From positions 2,077,648 through 2,141,647 of the forward strand of contig NZ_JNIO01000008.1 of NCBI RefSeq assembly GCF_000702545.1: a DNA stretch of 64,000 bases. Direction: 5' to 3'. The notes under the pieces were generated by a model that worked only from the letters and a program-made list of their open reading frames with translations, did no database searches and was not told the DNA's origin. The DNA is from Selenomonas sp. AB3002. GTDB lineage: Bacteria; Bacillota; Negativicutes; Selenomonadales; Selenomonadaceae. Positions 8,122-17,430 of this stretch are shown here, piece after piece (position 1 is the stretch's first letter; each line of letters begins with the position of its first letter). The position numbers and the translations under genes are program-made.

Positions 8122-8412
8122 TCACACATTCTTTTCTTCAAACATTATCTTCAATATCTCTTCTATCAGCGGGTCCTTCAGTGAATAGCAGATTTCCAGT
8201 CCATTCCTCTCTCCCTGTATGATCCCCGCCTGCCGAAGCTTGCCCAGATGCTGGGAAACAGTGGACTGGGGAATATCCAGGCATTCCTGCATGAAAGTCA
8301 CATTGCAGCAGCCGCGCCGCCACAGCCCCCGCACGATGCAAAGCCGCACCGGATGGGCAATGACCTTCAGCTTCTCCGCCAGCTCAGTGAGCTGTTCTTT
8401 ATCTTCAATCAT
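8122..8412 (-). CDS. ArsR-family transcriptional regulator
   Basis: A 96-residue winged-helix repressor with the ArsR pattern: KLKVIAHPVRLCIVRGL, then the recognition helix region IPQSTVSQHLGKLRQAG and the wing ERNGLEICYSL. Three cysteines near the recognition helix (RRGCCNVTFMQECLD) resemble the ELCxC metal site or could serve as a thiol redox switch. It heads the thioredoxin operon and probably controls it by autorepression, given the AT-rich dyad over its promoter. Ribosome site AGGAGGTGAT lies 9 bp before the ATG. Ligand unknown. Confidence 0.85.
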   Translation of the reverse strand: MIEDKEQLTELAEKLKVIAHPVRLCIVRGLWRRGCCNVTFMQECLDIPQSTVSQHLGKLRQAGIIQGERNGLEICYSLKDPLIEEILKIMFEEKNV

Positions 8413-8448
8413 ACTTGCCGATCACCTCCTGAAGCGCTTTCTTGTTTC

Positions 8449-8486
8449 TATATTCATATATTACAATTCCTTAATATTAATGTCAA
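8449..8486 (-). promoter_or_regulatory. Promoter and likely ArsR operator of the thioredoxin operon
   Basis: TTGACA (8486-8481) and TAATAT (8463-8458) are 17 bp apart on the - strand. The dyad TATAT-TC-ATATA (8449-8460) overlaps the -10 element and start site and resembles ArsR/SmtB operators, suggesting autoregulation. Confidence 0.65.
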
Positions 8487-8508
8487 GAAATTTTTCTCGA
8501 AAAAAATG

Positions 8509-8537
8509 TTGACAGAAGCATTGCTCTGAGATATAAT
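8509..8537 (+). promoter_or_regulatory. tRNA-Arg promoter, exact consensus
   Basis: TTGACA (8509-8514) and TATAAT (8532-8537) with a 17-bp spacer, both perfect consensus, about 52 bp upstream of the tRNA. It diverges from the ArsR promoter, whose -35 begins 22 bp away. Confidence 0.85.
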
Positions 8538-8589
8538 TATTTCTGTTCTTAAGGGAACGTAGCAACCAGACAACTTCATAAATCATCAT

Positions 8590-8667
8590 GACTCAGTAGC
8601 TCAGCTGGATTAGAGTATTTGACTACGAATCAAAGGGTCGGGGGTTCGAGTCCCTCCTGGGTCACCA
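8590..8667 (+). tRNA. tRNA-Arg (anticodon ACG)
   Basis: A full cloverleaf can be drawn. The acceptor GACTCAG pairs with CTGGGTC; the anticodon stem TTTGA/TCAAA encloses CTACGAA with anticodon ACG; the T arm is GGGGGTTCGAGTCCCTC-like. CCA is encoded (8665-8667). ACG (wobble inosine) reads CGU, CGC and CGA arginine codons. Confidence 0.95.
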
Positions 8668-8679
8668 TTTGAAATTGCA

Positions 8680-8712
8680 AGCCCTGTCACACCTAGTGTG
8701 GCAGGGCTTTTT
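8680..8712 (+). terminator. tRNA-Arg terminator
   Basis: AGCCCTG-t-CACAC, loop CTAG, TGTG-g-CAGGGCT followed by five T's, 13 bp after the tRNA 3' end. Confidence 0.85.
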
Positions 8713-8754
8713 CGTACGTCAAAGATATCTCGAGGACTGAGCTTCCACAGCAAA

Positions 8755-8780
8755 AGAGCCGCTGCATCCGCAACGGCTCT
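8755..8780 (-). terminator. sucCD operon terminator
   Basis: AGAGCCG (8755-8761) pairs with CGGCTCT (8774-8780); on the - strand the hairpin is followed by TTTTGC. It lies 14 bp past the sucD stop. Confidence 0.65.
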
Positions 8781-8793
8781 CACTTTTATGAAC

Positions 8794-9699
<906 letters not shown>

Positions 9700-9714
9700 G
9701 ATGATGTGACCCCC

Positions 9715-10905
9715 TCACGCCTGTGCTTCTTTGACCAGCTTGACAATCGTCTCTGCGCCGCCCTCCATGGTGGGGGCCATGATAACGTTCTCAATGGGCG
9801 TATTCTTGAGGATTTCACGACCCTGCTGGGCGTTGGTACCCTCCAGGCGCACCACTACAGGCACCGGCAGGCTCTTGCCGTCCGGGGAGATGATCTTGGC
9901 AGCCTCCAGGATGCCCTGAGCCACCTGGTCGCAGCGGTTGATGCCGCCGAAGATATTCACAAAAATGCCCTTGGACTGGCCGCCCTCCAGCATGATGTTG
10001 AAAGCCTTGGCAATCTTCTCGGGATTGGAGTCGCCACCTACATCAAGGAAGTTGGCCGGCTCGCCGCCGAAGTATTTGATGATGTCCACGGTAGCCATGG
10101 CCAGGCCTGCGCCGTTCACCATGCAGGCCACGTCGCCGCCCAGGTTGACATAGTTCAGGTCAGCTGCCGCTGCCTCCAGCTCCTTGGGATCTTCCTCGGT
10201 CTCGTCACGGAGCTCTACGATATCCGGATGACGGAACAGGGCGCTGTCGTCAAAGTTCAGCTTGGCATCAAGGGCCATGACATCATTGTCCCCGGTGAGC
10301 ACCATGGGGTTGATCTCAGCCAAAGAACAATCCTTGCCTACGAAGGCATTATACAGGCAGCCCATAAGCTTCTGGGCCGGGCGTACAGCCTCTTTGGGCA
10401 GGCCCAGCTTGTAAGCCATGCGACTGGTCTGGAAGGGCAGCAGCCCTACAGCCGGGTCAATGGTTTCCTTGAAAATCTTCTCCGGGGTCTCAGCGGCCAC
10501 TTTCTCGATTTCCATGCCGCCCTCGGTGGAAGCCATCATCACCACTCTGGCAGTATTCCTGTCAATGACGAAGGAAAGGTAATATTCCTTCTTGATATCT
10601 GCTCCAGCCTCGATGAGGAGACGGTTTACTTTCTTGCCCTCGGGGCCGGTCTGGTGGGTCACCAGCACCTTGCCCAGAATCTCGGAAGCGTAGGTCTTGA
10701 CCTCGTCCAGAGATTTCGCCACCTTGACGCCGCCTGCTTTGCCGCGGCCGCCGGCATGGATCTGGGCCTTCACCACGCACACGGGGGTGCCCAGTTTCTT
10801 GGCATTCTCCACCGCCTCTTCCACGGAAAAGGCCGGCAGCCCTTCCGGCACCTTTACGCCGTAGGACTTCAGAATCTGCTTGCTCTGATACTCATGGATG
10901 TTCAT
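9715..10905 (-). CDS. sucC: Succinyl-CoA synthetase beta subunit
   Basis: A 396-residue ATP-grasp subunit. The start [20 protein letters not shown], the nucleotide-binding loop [24 protein letters not shown] and the Gly-rich [14 protein letters not shown] near the active site are diagnostic of SucC. It forms the alpha-beta enzyme with the downstream SucD. Ribosome site GGGAGG precedes the ATG. Nucleotide specificity (ADP versus GDP) was not resolved. Confidence 0.95.
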   Translation of the reverse strand: MNIHEYQSKQILKSYGVKVPEGLPAFSVEEAVENAKKLGTPVCVVKAQIHAGGRGKAGGVKVAKSLDEVKTYASEILGKVLVTHQTGPEGKKVNRLLIEAGADIKKEYYLSFVIDRNTARVVMMASTEGGMEIEKVAAETPEKIFKETIDPAVGLLPFQTSRMAYKLGLPKEAVRPAQKLMGCLYNAFVGKDCSLAEINPMVLTGDNDVMALDAKLNFDDSALFRHPDIVELRDETEEDPKELEAAAADLNYVNLGGDVACMVNGAGLAMATVDIIKYFGGEPANFLDVGGDSNPEKIAKAFNIMLEGGQSKGIFVNIFGGINRCDQVAQGILEAAKIISPDGKSLPVPVVVRLEGTNAQQGREILKNTPIENVIMAPTMEGGAETIVKLVKEAQA

Positions 10906-11068
10906 GTAGCACTGCCTCCCTTATGGGTAACTCCAGGCTGGGATTTCATCTTAATTTATCCCAATTCATAGTTAAATTTTACCCCTTTGCCAGTAATTTG
11001 TCCACTATTTTCGCGCAATAATATCATTTTGTTTATTTATGGCAAAAATAATTGAAAGGTATCCAACC

Positions 11069-11098
11069 ATGACAGACACAACAACACACTATTATGCT
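11069..11098 (+). promoter_or_regulatory. Promoter of the Fst-like toxin mRNA
   Basis: ATGACA (11069-11074) and TATGCT (11093-11098) are 18 bp apart. An overlapping TATACT follows at 11098-11103. Either would give a short leader before the toxin ribosome site at 11130-11139. Confidence 0.55.
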
Positions 11099-11144
11099 AT
11101 ACTATAGGCGCTGCCCCTTCATTCTACGGAAGGAGGTGAGTTTT

Positions 11145-11165
11145 GTGTCGTTCGAAGAATTCATG
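11145..11165. repeat. Direct repeat DRa of the toxin locus
   Basis: GTGTCGTT-CGAAGAATTC-ATG at the toxin start recurs at 11312-11337 as GTGTCGTT-TACT-CGAAGAATTC-TATG. It gives the antisense RNA, made from the DRb strand, complementarity to the toxin start region. Confidence 0.85.
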
Positions 11166-11231
11166 ATGTCAGTGTTGGCAAGCTTGGTGGCTTCTCTGAT
11201 TGTCCACCTTGTAAGCAAATGGTTAGAGTAG
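11145..11231 (+). CDS. Fst-like type I toxin peptide
   Basis: A 28-residue peptide with an acidic N-terminus (SFEEF), a hydrophobic helix and the ending ASLVASLIVHLVSKWLE. This is the membrane-helix-then-charged-tail plan of Fst/Ldr-type toxins. The start is GTG at 11145 with AAGGAGGTGAG 5 bp upstream; an in-frame ATG at 11163 is an alternative. The direct repeat DRa (11145-11165) covers the start codon and recurs downstream as DRb (11312-11337), and a convergent antisense RNA is predicted. This is the organisation of the enterococcal par locus. Toxic action on the membrane is inferred from the family, not seen. Too short for routine gene finders. Confidence 0.75.
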   Translation: MSFEEFMMSVLASLVASLIVHLVSKWLE

Positions 11232-11249
11232 CAGCAATCTAGCCTCTCA

Positions 11250-11336
11250 AACAAAAAGGCCCCCAAGGGAGATTAGGCCCTCCCTTGGGGGTTCTTTTTG
11301 TTTGTGAGTAAGTGTCGTTTACTCGAAGAATTCTAT
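11250..11336 (-). ncRNA. Predicted antitoxin RNA of the Fst-like locus
   Basis: Predicted from a - strand promoter (TTGTTT 11371-11366, 17 bp, TATAAT 11348-11343) to the shared terminator, about 85 nt. It carries the complement of DRb, hence can pair with DRa at the toxin start, plus the full terminator stem, the same two contact regions used by par RNA II. The ends are inferred from promoter spacing and the hairpin. Confidence 0.65.
11251..11300. terminator. Shared bidirectional terminator of the toxin-antitoxin locus
   Basis: CCCCCAAGGGA (11260-11270) pairs with TCCCTTGGGGG (11281-11291). T's follow on the + strand (11292-11300) and on the - strand (complement of the A-run at 11253-11257), so the converging toxin and antitoxin RNAs both end here. 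Confidence 0.85.
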
Positions 11337-11337
11337 G
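11312..11337. repeat. Direct repeat DRb of the toxin locus
   Basis: Second copy of the DRa motif, with TACT inserted after GTGTCGTT. It lies near the 5' end of the antitoxin RNA. Confidence 0.85.
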
Positions 11338-11342
11338 CCTTG

Positions 11343-11371
11343 ATTATACCACCCATAATATACAAAAACAA
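11343..11371 (-). promoter_or_regulatory. Antitoxin RNA promoter
   Basis: On the - strand TTGTTT (11371-11366), 17-bp spacer, TATAAT (11348-11343). The strong -10 fits a constitutive antisense RNA. It lies immediately downstream of the galM stop. Confidence 0.7.
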
Positions 11372-11379
11372 CAGTTTTA

Positions 11380-12513
11380 TCAATCCTTCAGAGCCACAGT
11401 GTAGATAGTCTGCGCCTGATACTTCTCGCCCTTCTTCAGGATAGGCTGGGGGAAGGAGGGATTAGCCAGGGCATTGGGGAAATATTGGGTCTCCAGGCAG
11501 AAGCCGCTGCGGCGGGGGAAGGTGACGCCATTCTTGCCCGCAAGATCTCCCCTGAGGTGGTTGCCGCTGTAGAACTGGATACCGGGCAGGGTGGTGAAGC
11601 AGGTCATGGTGAGGCCGCTTTCCTCGGACTCAACATAAGCAGCCTTCTTGAGACCCCCTGCATTGTAGTCAATGGGGCAAGTTGGGTCATAGCCGAACAT
11701 GCCGGGCTTCAGCTCGATTTCCACCGGCACGTCTCTGAGCACCCAGTTGTGGTCATAGCCGTGGCCCATCTGCAGTTCATCGAAGTCATCGTCAATGTGC
11801 AGCCCGATGGGAGTAGGCTCACGCAGGTCCATGGGGGTGCCCTCCACAGGCAGGATGCGGCCATCCGGCAGGGACTCGGCATCAGCCCAGGTGTAGCTGT
11901 CGGCAAAAATCTGCATCTTCTGCTTCATGGCAGCTTCTGCGCCTGCCTCGTAGCCGTCCAGGTTGAAATAGGCATGGTTGGTGAGGTTGCAGATAGTGTC
12001 TGCATCGCACTCTGCCTCGTACTTGATGGACAGCTCATTGTCATTGGACAGGGAATAGAGAGCCGTCACCGTCATGTTGCCGGGATAGCCGCCCTCGCCG
12101 TCCTTGGCATGATAGGTGAATTTCACGCCCTCAAAGAGCACCTCATAATCCCAGAGGTTCAGATGGAAGCCCTTGAAGCCGCCGTGGATATGGTTCTGCT
12201 TCTTAGAGCCGGTGTTCAGCTCCAGCTGGTATTCCTTGCCACCTATGACTGCCTTGCCCCCGGCAATGCGGTTGGCATGGCGTCCCACTACACCGCCCAT
12301 GCTGGTGGTGTCCTTCTCGTAGGCCTCGGCGCTGTCATAGCCCAGGACGATATCACGCTTCTTGAAGTCCTTGTCCCGCACGATATAGCTCACCAGCCGT
12401 GCGCCGTAGGAAGTGACCTTCACCTCCGTACCCTTGGTATTCCGCAGGGTGAAGAGGAATACCTCACGCCCGTCTGAAAGCTTGCCGAAAGATTCTTTTT
12501 TGATTTCTGCCAT
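11380..12513 (-). CDS. galM: Aldose 1-epimerase (mutarotase)
   Basis: A 377-residue galactose mutarotase-like enzyme that interconverts alpha and beta anomers of free hexoses in the cytosol. Visible are GGVVGRHANRIAGG, HIHGGFKGFH, the catalytic-histidine motif NLTNHAYFNLDG, GHGYDHNWVL and the C-terminal catalytic glutamate in GFCLETQYFPNA. The spacing matches GalM. It is monocistronic, with ribosome site GGAGGT before the ATG. No galK, galT or galE lies nearby. Confidence 0.93.
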   Translation of the reverse strand: MAEIKKESFGKLSDGREVFLFTLRNTKGTEVKVTSYGARLVSYIVRDKDFKKRDIVLGYDSAEAYEKDTTSMGGVVGRHANRIAGGKAVIGGKEYQLELNTGSKKQNHIHGGFKGFHLNLWDYEVLFEGVKFTYHAKDGEGGYPGNMTVTALYSLSNDNELSIKYEAECDADTICNLTNHAYFNLDGYEAGAEAAMKQKMQIFADSYTWADAESLPDGRILPVEGTPMDLREPTPIGLHIDDDFDELQMGHGYDHNWVLRDVPVEIELKPGMFGYDPTCPIDYNAGGLKKAAYVESEESGLTMTCFTTLPGIQFYSGNHLRGDLAGKNGVTFPRRSGFCLETQYFPNALANPSFPQPILKKGEKYQAQTIYTVALKD

Positions 12514-12650
12514 AATGATACCTCCGGGAAAGAACTTATTTTCTATGAATCGACCTATATTTTAGTCAATTCTCTACTATTTGATACAATTCAACTTTAC
12601 TCCTTCCTGATTGCTTTGTCAATAATTTGTTAAACGTTTACTATTAGACA

Positions 12651-12681
12651 AAAAAATAAGAGAGGCTCTCCTGGAGCCTCC
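12651..12681 (-). terminator. Terminator of the serine/threonine exporter gene
   Basis: GAGGCTC-tcctg-GAGCCTC; on the - strand it is followed by TTATTTTTTT. Confidence 0.8.
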
Positions 12682-12686
12682 CAAAT

Positions 12687-14015
12687 TCAGTCCTCGTCCC
12701 GCAGAGCCAGCAGCCTTGCCACCCGCTTCTGCTTGACTTTCTCAATATGGCGGTGATTGAAGATATTGGGAATCGCCACTCCCACGGCTATGCCTATGAT
12801 GATGATGATAGCCTCCACCCCGCTCCTGATGCCGTCCAGCAGGGCCGCCGGGGTGATGGTGGAGATATTCAGCAGGGCAAAGAGCAGGCGGTAGAGCAGC
12901 ACGCCGGGTATCATGGGTATGGCAGAAGGGATAGTCAGCACCACATTGGGGGTGTGGAAGATATGGATGGCCTTCAGGGCTATGATGCCAACCACCGCCG
13001 CCCCCAGGAAGGAGCCGAAGGCCTGGGAAGCCCCCAGTTCCATGACGCAGAAGTTTCTGAGCATCACCGTGATGACGCCCCCCACCCCCACCACAGGCAG
13101 GAGCCGCCGGGGAATGTTGAAGATGATGGAAAAGCCCATGGCGGAAATAGCCGCAGCCACAGCCTGCGCCAAGTAAAGGCTGTGGGGAGACAGGCTCACC
13201 TCCGTGAAATCTGCCACATTCCCCAGCCGGATAGCCAGCACGATGCCAAAGGTCATGCTGCCCACCACCAGCAGGGTGTGGATAGCCCGGGTCAGCCCGG
13301 ACACTATGAAATTATTCAGGAAATCGTCTATGGCATTGATGAGCGGTATGCCCGGCACCAGAAAGAGGGTGCAGGCAATCAGCGGATACCAGTGCAGCTC
13401 TCCCAGGGGAAACTGGGTGGCCCAGGCCAAAGTAGTGGCTGCAAAAGAAGTGATGGCGATGGCGGCATACTGGTTGAAAGCATAGGCATTGCAGAGCCGC
13501 CGCATGTAAAAGCCAAAGCAGGCACAGAGAGCCGTGAGGAAAAAATCCAGCAGACTGCCGCCGAACAGCACGGCAAATCCCCCGCAGGCCGCCCCAGCTC
13601 CCAGAGCTGTCTGGCCCACGGTATAGGACTTGGGAATGCCCTGAATGCGCATGAGGTGACGCTCAAAGCTTTCCAAAGTATAATTCCGCGCCAGAGCTTT
13701 CCAGGTTAGCTTGGACACCGCCGACAAAGTAGTCATATTGATGCCGTGATTCCTGCACTTGCAAAACTCCGTGTAACTGTGCTGGTCGTCATTCACATTG
13801 AGCATCAGGGTGGTATACATGGTGTGCTGGTGGATGCGCTCAGGCGGTATGCCCATATAGGCCGCCGCCCGCTTCATATCCCGCACCGTCCTGTCCGTGT
13901 CCGCCCCGCTCTCCATGAGCGCCTTACCCACCTGCAGGAGCAAGTGCATCTTATAGCCGATGCGGCTGAATGGCTCCTGCAGATAATCTATCGAGGATTT
14001 ATTTCCTTCCTCCAT
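12687..14015 (-). CDS. ThrE-type serine/threonine exporter, fused two-domain form
   Basis: A 442-residue membrane protein of the threonine/serine exporter family. The N-terminal DUF1212 part has KMHLLLQVGKALMESGADTD and the periphery-facing HQHTMYTTLML region, followed by about five helices. The C-terminal DUF3815-like part adds another set (GGVITVMLRNFCV, IPSAIPMIPGVLLYR). In many Firmicutes these halves are separate genes; here they are one chain. The ATG at 14015 has AGGAGGGG 6 bp upstream and is preferred over 14039. The C-terminus is basic (HRHIEKVKQKRVARLL). Substrate is inferred from the family only. Confidence 0.85.
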   Translation of the reverse strand: MEEGNKSSIDYLQEPFSRIGYKMHLLLQVGKALMESGADTDRTVRDMKRAAAYMGIPPERIHQHTMYTTLMLNVNDDQHSYTEFCKCRNHGINMTTLSAVSKLTWKALARNYTLESFERHLMRIQGIPKSYTVGQTALGAGAACGGFAVLFGGSLLDFFLTALCACFGFYMRRLCNAYAFNQYAAIAITSFAATTLAWATQFPLGELHWYPLIACTLFLVPGIPLINAIDDFLNNFIVSGLTRAIHTLLVVGSMTFGIVLAIRLGNVADFTEVSLSPHSLYLAQAVAAAISAMGFSIIFNIPRRLLPVVGVGGVITVMLRNFCVMELGASQAFGSFLGAAVVGIIALKAIHIFHTPNVVLTIPSAIPMIPGVLLYRLLFALLNISTITPAALLDGIRSGVEAIIIIIGIAVGVAIPNIFNHRHIEKVKQKRVARLLALRDED

Positions 14016-14094
14016 ATTTCCCCTCCTACAGTTTATCAATATATGTTATTTATTATACACTTGTTTATTCATAAACCAAAGAGGCAATTATCTC

Positions 14095-15474
14095 CTAAAC
14101 GTGCCTTTCCACCTCAAAGCGGTAGAGCTGCACTTTCTCCTTCTCCCCGATATTGCCCTTGCGGCGTGCAATGGACACCTGCTGCTCCACCGTATCTACT
14201 CCCTCCAAATCCGGCAGCAGCAGCCCCCGGCGATTGCCTGACTGTACGATGACGCCATAGCGGCGCACATCAAGCTTCGCAGGGCTGTCGATAGGCTCCG
14301 GCTCGGTCAGCACATCCACATCATAGACCAGTTCCCCTAGTTCCGCTTCTGTCACCTGTGAAAAACGGGGGTCATTGAGGCCAGCGCTGACGGCGTTATA
14401 GATAATCTCCTGAGCCAGATTGTCACGGGTGGGCAGGAAGGTGCCGATGCAGCCACGCAGTGCCCCGTCCTTTTTGATGGACACAAAGGCCCCGTGACGG
14501 CCCTGCAGTTCCTCCGGCAAGTCCTTGGGCACCGGCAGGTACTCATGGTGCTTCACGAAATATTCCAGGGAAGCCCGGGCCAGAGACAAATGGGCATCTT
14601 CATTTGCCCTGAGTGCCGCAATCTTCTCCCGCTGTTCCTGTTCATAAAGGTCAAGGATAGCACGGCTTTCGTCCCGCTCCCCTGGCTCAAAGATGGCTGT
14701 GCCATAGCCCACGCCGAAGGGCCCTTCATAGGCCAGCAGCCTGGACTTAACCTGCCGCCTGTCCATAGCTCCCGCCATAATCCAGAAGGAGCGCAGGCCG
14801 CACTCCGCCGCGCTGTCTGCCAAAGCATTGGGGGTGGCAAGGAGCTTTAGGAAATCCCCGTCACGGAAGCATTCCTGCATGCGCTCATCAAAGACAGGCC
14901 CGGCCGGGTCAAAGCCGTAAGGCCCTTCTGCCAGCAACTTATGGGAGAGGTCACCGCTGGCCACCAATACCGTGGGGCGCTTCAGGAGCCGTGCAGTCTG
15001 GGCTATCATCTCTCCCAAGTGATAGTGATGGCGGCGGGATAGCCCGGACAGGCCTATGCGGATGACTTTCCCCTTGAAACCAGCCTCCTGCAGGAAATAC
15101 AAAGGGATAAGGGTGGCATGATCCAGGGCCGCAGACTTCTCCCCCATGATGCCTGCAGGGAAGTCCTCCTTGTCCGCCAGGGCGCAGAGCTGCTTGCGGA
15201 AAGCCGCATCATACTCGACTGTGACCTTCACCTCCGGGGCACGGAAATTGCCAAAATCCCCTCTGGCCCCTTCACCCGGAGAGATATGGAAGTAGTCGCC
15301 ATACATGACGCTATGAGGGCTGGTGACAACCACCGTCTCCGGGGCTTTTTCCACCACCCACTTCGCTGCTTCGCGATAGGCATCAATAATAGGCTGAATC
15401 CCCTTCTCCTGCCCCCGGCCTACTTCCGGGATAATCAACGGCGGATGGGGTACGGCAATAGCACCTAAAAGCAT
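14095..15474 (-). CDS. MEMO-AMMECR1 fusion protein (AmmeMemoRadiSam system)
   Basis: A 459-residue fusion. Residues 1 to about 260 form a MEMO/class III extradiol-dioxygenase-like domain (GAIAVPHPPLI at the start, VVTSPHSVMYGDYFHIS, LDHATLIPLYFL and VASGDLSHKL with conserved His positions). From about residue 285 an AMMECR1 domain follows, with GAFVSIKKDGALRGCIGTF and LNDPRFSQVTEAELGELVYD. The same pairing defines the AmmeMemoRadiSam system, whose third partner, a radical SAM enzyme, is not in this window. The biochemical reaction is unknown. The gene is monocistronic, 76 bp from the exporter gene. Confidence 0.88.
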   Translation of the reverse strand: MLLGAIAVPHPPLIIPEVGRGQEKGIQPIIDAYREAAKWVVEKAPETVVVTSPHSVMYGDYFHISPGEGARGDFGNFRAPEVKVTVEYDAAFRKQLCALADKEDFPAGIMGEKSAALDHATLIPLYFLQEAGFKGKVIRIGLSGLSRRHHYHLGEMIAQTARLLKRPTVLVASGDLSHKLLAEGPYGFDPAGPVFDERMQECFRDGDFLKLLATPNALADSAAECGLRSFWIMAGAMDRRQVKSRLLAYEGPFGVGYGTAIFEPGERDESRAILDLYEQEQREKIAALRANEDAHLSLARASLEYFVKHHEYLPVPKDLPEELQGRHGAFVSIKKDGALRGCIGTFLPTRDNLAQEIIYNAVSAGLNDPRFSQVTEAELGELVYDVDVLTEPEPIDSPAKLDVRRYGVIVQSGNRRGLLLPDLEGVDTVEQQVSIARRKGNIGEKEKVQLYRFEVERHV

Positions 15475-15538
15475 ATTAAGACCTCCCTTATATACTTAAT
15501 CATTATAATTATACTGCAATTCTTGAAAAAACTTAAGC

Positions 15539-15575
15539 AAAAAAGCCATGAAGCCCTTTTAAGGCCTCATGGCTC
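15539..15575 (-). terminator. glmS terminator
   Basis: GAGCCATGAGGCC and GGGCTTCATGGC form a stem followed on the - strand by TTTTTTGC, 17 bp past the glmS stop. Confidence 0.75.
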
Positions 15576-15591
15576 AAATTTTCTATTCGCT

Positions 15592-17430
15592 TTACTCCAC
15601 CGTCACGGACTTGGCCAAGTTCCTGGGCTTGTCTACATCGGTGCCGCGGGTGATGGCGGCGTAGTAGGCCAGCAGCTGCAGGGGCACTACGGAGAGGATG
15701 GGGGAAAGGAGCTCGTCGGTAGCGGGGACCTTCATGACGTGGTCCACGTACTTCTCCAGTTCCTCATCACCTTCGGAAGCGATGCCGATGACCACAGCGT
15801 CACGGGCCTTGACCTCCTTGATGTTGGAGAGAGTCTTTTCGTAGACGCTCTTCTGGGTAGCCAGGGCGATGACGGGAATGCCCTCGGTGATAAGGGCCAG
15901 GGTGCCATGCTTCAGCTCGCCTGCGGCATAGGCCTCGGCGTGGATGTAGGAAATCTCCTTCAGCTTCAGGGCGCCCTCCAGAGACACGCTGTAGTCAAGG
16001 CCGCGGCCGATGTAGAACACATCCTCGTTGAAGCCATAAGCCTTGGCAAAGGTCTTGATGGGATCAACGTCAGACAGAGTCTCAGAAATCTGGGCGGGAA
16101 CCTTATGCAGGAGACCCACCAGCTCTGCAGCACGCTCCTGGGTGACAGTGCCCTTCATCTCAGCCATGTAGAGGGCCAGCATGAAGAACAGCACGATCTG
16201 GGTGGTGTAGGCCTTGGTGGAGGCCACGGCAATCTCCGGGCCAGCCCAGGTGTAGAGCACCTTGTCTGCCTCACGGGCAATGGAGGAGCCCACCACATTG
16301 GTGATGGCCAGGGTAGTTGCTCCCAGGCGCTTGGCCTCCTTCATGGCTGCCAGGGTATCAAGAGTCTCACCGGACTGGGAGACAGTGATGAACAGGGTGT
16401 TCTCGTCAATGATAGGCTCGCGATAGCGGAACTCAGAGGCCACATCCGTCATGACGGGAATGCGGGCCAGCTTCTCGATATAATACTTGCCCACCAGACC
16501 TGCATGATAAGCAGTGCCGCAGGCCACGATGTAGACCCGGGTGAACTTGTCCAGATACTCCTTGTCCCACTTCAGCTCCTCCATCTGGATGGCCTTGCCA
16601 TCAGAGGTGATGCGCTGGCTCATGGTGTCACGGACAGCCTTGGGCTGCTCGTTGATTTCCTTGAGCATGAAGTGCTCGTAGCCGCCCTTCTCGGCAGCCT
16701 CGGCGTTCCAGGTGACCTCGAAGACCTTCTTCGCTACCTTCTCGCCCTTGCGGTTGGTGACCTCTACGCTGTCAGCGGTGACAATGGCCAGCTCGCCGTC
16801 AGCCAGCACATAGTTCTTGCGGGTGTGGGCGATGATGGCAGGCACGTCGGAGGCGATGAAGTTCTCGCCTTCACCCAGGCCAATGATCAGGGGGTTGTCC
16901 TGCTTGGCGCAGATGAGCATATCCGGATGCTTGGCGCTCATGAACACCAGGGCGTAGCTGCCCTCGATGCGGGAAAGCACCGTGCGCACGGAAGCCACGA
17001 AATCGCCGTTGTAGACTTCCTCCAGCAGGTGTGCTACCACCTCGGTATCAGTCTCGCTCTTGAACTCATGGCCTGCCTCAATAAGTTCTTCCTTGAGGGT
17101 CAGATAGTTCTCGATGATGCCGTTGTGGACAATGACGAAATCCCCGGAGCAGTCAGTATGGGGATGAGAGTTCTTGTCAGACGGACGGCCATGGGTAGCC
17201 CAGCGGGTATGGCCGATGCCCAAAAATCCCTGAGGCATCTTGCCCTTGATCTTGTCCCGGAGAGCAGCCAGACGGCCTACGCTCTTCTCCACGCGAATCT
17301 TCTCGTTCTCCAGCACTGCAATGCCCGCAGAATCATAGCCGCGATACTCCAGCTTGGAAAGACCGTCCAAAAGAACATTCGCAGCCTTATCTGCCTTGTG
17401 TTTGCCAATGTAACCAACAATACCGCACAT
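15592..17430 (-). CDS. glmS: Glutamine-fructose-6-phosphate aminotransferase (isomerizing)
   Basis: GlmS makes glucosamine-6-phosphate from fructose-6-phosphate and glutamine, the first step toward UDP-GlcNAc for peptidoglycan and lipid A. The N-terminal Cys2 nucleophile (MCGIVGYIG), GHTRWATHGRPSDKNSHPH and the two C-terminal SIS domains (VACGTAYHAG, TVSQSGETLDTL, STKAYTTQI, YIGRGLDYSVSLEGALKLKE) are complete. It ends in KPRNLAKSVTVE, as all GlmS proteins do. Length 612. Its leader carries a glmS ribozyme (17612-17780), so glucosamine-6-phosphate should destabilise the mRNA. Confidence 0.97.
   Translation of the reverse strand: MCGIVGYIGKHKADKAANVLLDGLSKLEYRGYDSAGIAVLENEKIRVEKSVGRLAALRDKIKGKMPQGFLGIGHTRWATHGRPSDKNSHPHTDCSGDFVIVHNGIIENYLTLKEELIEAGHEFKSETDTEVVAHLLEEVYNGDFVASVRTVLSRIEGSYALVFMSAKHPDMLICAKQDNPLIIGLGEGENFIASDVPAIIAHTRKNYVLADGELAIVTADSVEVTNRKGEKVAKKVFEVTWNAEAAEKGGYEHFMLKEINEQPKAVRDTMSQRITSDGKAIQMEELKWDKEYLDKFTRVYIVACGTAYHAGLVGKYYIEKLARIPVMTDVASEFRYREPIIDENTLFITVSQSGETLDTLAAMKEAKRLGATTLAITNVVGSSIAREADKVLYTWAGPEIAVASTKAYTTQIVLFFMLALYMAEMKGTVTQERAAELVGLLHKVPAQISETLSDVDPIKTFAKAYGFNEDVFYIGRGLDYSVSLEGALKLKEISYIHAEAYAAGELKHGTLALITEGIPVIALATQKSVYEKTLSNIKEVKARDAVVIGIASEGDEELEKYVDHVMKVPATDELLSPILSVVPLQLLAYYAAITRGTDVDKPRNLAKSVTVE

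Noticed and set aside
9706..10971. A 421-residue open frame on the + strand
   Set aside because: Shadow of sucC.
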